Assembly (NCBI GenBank): GCA_934444895.1
Contig: CAKSDA010000086.1
Location: 1-6,684, forward strand
Source: an uncultured Eubacteriales bacterium
Lineage (GTDB): Bacteria > Bacillota > Clostridia > Oscillospirales > Acutalibacteraceae
Direction: 5' to 3'
DNA: 6,684 nt
The position numbers and the translations under genes are program-made. Below are positions 5,038 through 6,684 of this stretch, piece after piece; position 1 is the first letter of the stretch, and every line of letters starts with the position of its first letter. The notes beneath the pieces are model-generated. The model ran no database searches. It had not been told where the DNA came from and saw only the letters and a list, made by a program, of their open reading frames with translations.

Positions 5038-6380
5038 CTCTGATTTCCAAGTCTTGCTTCGAGAGAGGCTTTTTCCGCTTCATAGCCCGGTTTTCCCAAA
5101 AGCGCAAACATGTTCTTTTTGTAACTTTCAACGCCCGGCTGATTGAACGGATTAACGCCAAGCAGATACCCGGAAATTGCACAAGCCTTTTCAAAAAAGT
5201 AAATAAGTTCTCCTAAATTCTCTTCATCCGCCTTGTCAACTGAAATAACAATATTGGGAACATTGCCGTCTGTATGTGCCAAAAGTGTTCCTTCAAATGC
5301 TTTTTCGTTAATATAAGACATCGTTTTACCGGCGAGGAAATTAAGCCCGTCGCCGTTTTCTGTTTCCTCTTTAATTTCAATATCCCTGCCGCAATCGCCT
5401 AAAGTTACAACGGTTTCAAACATCAGCCTGCGGCCGCTTTGAATGTATTGACCCATAGAATGTAAGTCGGTTGAGAAGGTAACCGAAGCCGGAAACAATC
5501 CCTTATTATCCTTGCCTTCGCTTTCGCCGAAAAGTTGCTTAAACCATTCTGCCATCATTGTAAATCTGGGTTCATATGATACAAGCAGTTCTATTTCTTT
5601 ACCCTTAGCATAAAACGCGTTTCTTATAAGTGCATATTTATAGCAATCATTCTTTGAAAGATCTGCTACAGCATATTTTTCCGCAGCCTTTGCCGCTCCG
5701 CTCATAAGCTTATCAATGTCGGCTCCGCTTACAGCTATTGGAAGCAGGCCTACAGCGGTAAGAACCGAAAAGCGCCCGCCTACATCGTCAGGTATTACAA
5801 AGCTTTCATATCCGTTTTTGTCGGCAAGAGCTTTTAAGGTTCCCTTTGATTTATCGGTTGTGCAATATATTCTGCCGGCCGCCTCTTCTTTTCCGTAACG
5901 CTTTTCAAGATATTCACGAAAAACACGAAAAGCTATTGCCGGTTCGGTGGTTGTTCCGGATTTGGATATAACATTTACCGATACCCTTTTGCCCTCACAT
6001 ATCTCAAGCAGTTCCGAAAGAGCCGAGCCGCTTATACTGTTGCCTGAAAAATAGATTTCAGGAGCCCCGTCTTTTAAGGAATTGTGGTAGGGTGATCTCA
6101 AAAACTCAATCGCCGCTCTTGCGCCAAGGTAAGAGCCGCCTATGCCTATTACGATTAAAACATCGCTGTCGTTTCTTATTTTTTCGGCTGCTTTTTTAAT
6201 GCGTGAAAATTCTTCCTTGTCATAATCCAAAGGAAGATTAACCCAACCTAAAAAGTCATTGCCCAGACCGGTTTTATTTTCAATAAGTTCATGCGCGGCT
6301 TTTGCCTTAAACCACGAACCCTCAATGTCATCCTCAAAAAGAAGATCCTTTATGTAACTGTCGTTTAATAAAATGCTCAT
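5031..6380 (-). CDS. pgi: Glucose-6-phosphate isomerase
   Basis: The enzyme interconverts glucose 6-phosphate and fructose 6-phosphate in glycolysis and gluconeogenesis, in the cytosol, as a dimer of two SIS-fold domains per chain. With the start chosen here the product has 449 residues, matching the short bacterial form (about 450). Visible motifs are the phosphate-binding IGIGGSYLGA (78-87) and VISKSGTTTEP (137-147), the signature DDVGGRFSVLTAVGLLP (198-214), and the second signature GYLLGVNPFNQPGVESYKK (404-422). Catalytic residues by comparison with the Geobacillus enzyme are Glu288 (GESEGK), His307 (TDLHSMGQ) and Lys421; Arg203 is also kept. An ATG six codons upstream (6398) lacks a ribosome binding site. 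The ATG at 6380 has a modest GGAAG before it and gives the family's length. A sigma-A promoter lies at 6414-6442. The P-loop gene follows in the same direction. Confidence 0.97.
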   Translation of the reverse strand: MSILLNDSYIKDLLFEDDIEGSWFKAKAAHELIENKTGLGNDFLGWVNLPLDYDKEEFSRIKKAAEKIRNDSDVLIVIGIGGSYLGARAAIEFLRSPYHNSLKDGAPEIYFSGNSISGSALSELLEICEGKRVSVNVISKSGTTTEPAIAFRVFREYLEKRYGKEEAAGRIYCTTDKSKGTLKALADKNGYESFVIPDDVGGRFSVLTAVGLLPIAVSGADIDKLMSGAAKAAEKYAVADLSKNDCYKYALIRNAFYAKGKEIELLVSYEPRFTMMAEWFKQLFGESEGKDNKGLFPASVTFSTDLHSMGQYIQSGRRLMFETVVTLGDCGRDIEIKEETENGDGLNFLAGKTMSYINEKAFEGTLLAHTDGNVPNIVISVDKADEENLGELIYFFEKACAISGYLLGVNPFNQPGVESYKKNMFALLGKPGYEAEKASLEARLGNQSK

Positions 6381-6410
6381 TCTGCAACTTCCATTCATTA
6401 ATTATCTGAC

Positions 6411-6426
6411 TATATTGTACAATATA
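6411..6426. promoter_or_regulatory. Perfect 16-bp palindrome over the pgi -10 box (possible operator)
   Basis: TATATTGT-ACAATATA is a fully symmetric 16-bp sequence that covers the whole -10 element of the pgi promoter. A repressor bound there would block initiation. No regulator gene is in the window, and the AT-rich composition raises the chance of coincidence. Confidence 0.45.
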
Positions 6427-6442
6427 CCGATTTCTTTTTCAA
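6414..6442 (-). promoter_or_regulatory. Sigma-A promoter of pgi
   Basis: On the minus strand TTGAAA (6437-6442) and TACAAT (6414-6419) are separated by 17 nt, each one base from consensus. Initiation is expected near 6407, giving a leader of about 27 nt to the ATG at 6380. That places initiation upstream of both candidate start codons. Confidence 0.75.
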
Positions 6443-6500
6443 GATATATTTATTTGTTTTATAAAATATTTACAAAAACTACATCTTTTAATCATTATGA

Positions 6501-6684
6501 TGACATGGCGCATGATAGTCGAAGCCGTAACAGGCTTCGACTATCATGCGTCTGGGGAAACATGGGTAATCAAACCTGCCCAAAGCAGTGATCTTTAGGC
6601 CTTTTTCAGGCTTGTCGTCTTTGCGAGGCGTCAGCCTTGCGGCATCCTCCGCGCCCAAAACTGCCTTAAATTTCATCCATTTTG
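6501..6684. other. GC-rich segment at the right edge, possible dispersed repeat or gene remnant
   Basis: No gene can be assigned confidently from the pgi start to the window end (6381-6684). The part to about 6500 is AT-rich (18% GC by count over 6401-6500) and holds the pgi promoter. From about 6501 composition jumps to 50% GC (6501-6600) and stays GC-rich to the edge. This segment has the long hairpin at 6509-6550 and smaller complementary stretches, for example AGGC/GCCT around 6625-6640. A minus-strand frame ends at 6488 and is open to the edge, with a possible ATG at 6676 (62 codons, no ribosome binding site). It runs straight through the hairpin, so I do not call it a gene. An edge-truncated mobile or palindromic repeat is the preferred reading, without proof. 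Confidence 0.4.
6509..6550. repeat. Perfect 18-bp inverted repeat (hairpin) with 6-nt loop
   Basis: CGCATGATAGTCGAAGCC (6509-6526) is exactly complementary to 6533-6550 around the loop GTAACA. There are no mismatches or G-U pairs. Neither strand has a T tract after the stem, so it is not a normal intrinsic terminator. Because it is palindromic, both strands encode the same short peptide pattern (RMIVEA..GFDYHA), which explains overlapping open frames here. Confidence 0.9.

Noticed and set aside
4973..5194. Minus-strand 73-codon frame overlapping the end of pgi
   Set aside because: It is an alternative frame of the pgi coding region (LVQFPGICLALIR is a frameshifted reading). It has no independent support.
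6373..6591. Plus-strand 72-codon frame over the pgi promoter region
   Set aside because: It crosses the AT-rich promoter DNA and the palindrome, and its composition is not protein-like. There is no ribosome binding site.
1..6684. CRISPR array, phage genes or defence system
   Set aside because: No regularly spaced repeats, integrase, transposase or known defence motifs are visible. All confident genes are housekeeping or conserved clostridial genes.

Overview
The window reads as a chromosomal housekeeping segment from an anaerobic, endospore-forming Clostridia-type Firmicute. The reasons are moderate-to-low GC, AT-rich intergenic DNA, strong AAAGGAGG-type ribosome binding sites, sigma-A promoters close to consensus, and gene order. 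The order aroQ - yqhT-type Xaa-Pro peptidase - efp - (small gene) precedes the spoIIIA sporulation operon in Bacillus subtilis. Here the small gene is a CD1247-N-terminal-domain protein, a clostridial family. Every credible gene is on the minus strand, so transcription runs from right to left.

Reading in the direction of transcription, the right edge (about 6500-6684) holds a GC-rich, hairpin-bearing segment that contrasts sharply with the AT-rich DNA beside it and may be part of a dispersed repeat. Next come pgi (glucose-6-phosphate isomerase), with its own promoter overlapped by a perfect palindrome, and a 139-residue P-loop protein of unknown function. A strong intrinsic terminator closes that unit. 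A perfect-consensus promoter then drives rpsU (ribosomal protein bS21). After rpsU, a terminator-like hairpin abuts the ribosome binding site of the next gene.

That next gene starts a tightly packed run: yqeG-type HAD phosphatase, an endonuclease-IV-like TIM-barrel protein, aroQ (type II 3-dehydroquinase) and a YqhT-type Xaa-Pro peptidase. Spacings are 14 nt, 5 nt and a 4-nt ATGA overlap, so it looks like one translationally coupled operon. I see no promoter between the hairpin and yqeG, so expression by read-through or attenuation from rpsU is likely.

A second perfect-consensus sigma-A promoter lies inside the last codons of the peptidase gene. It would give efp (elongation factor P) its own transcript with an unusually long, structured leader of about 240 nt. 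The window ends in the CD1247-domain gene, which also has a possible promoter.

Functionally the segment mixes translation (bS21, EF-P), central metabolism (Pgi, AroQ), peptide turnover and poorly characterised proteins. I see no clearly new multi-gene system. The points most worth following up are the efp leader, the rpsU/yqeG read-through junction, the altered zinc site of the TIM-barrel protein, and the hairpin element at the right edge.
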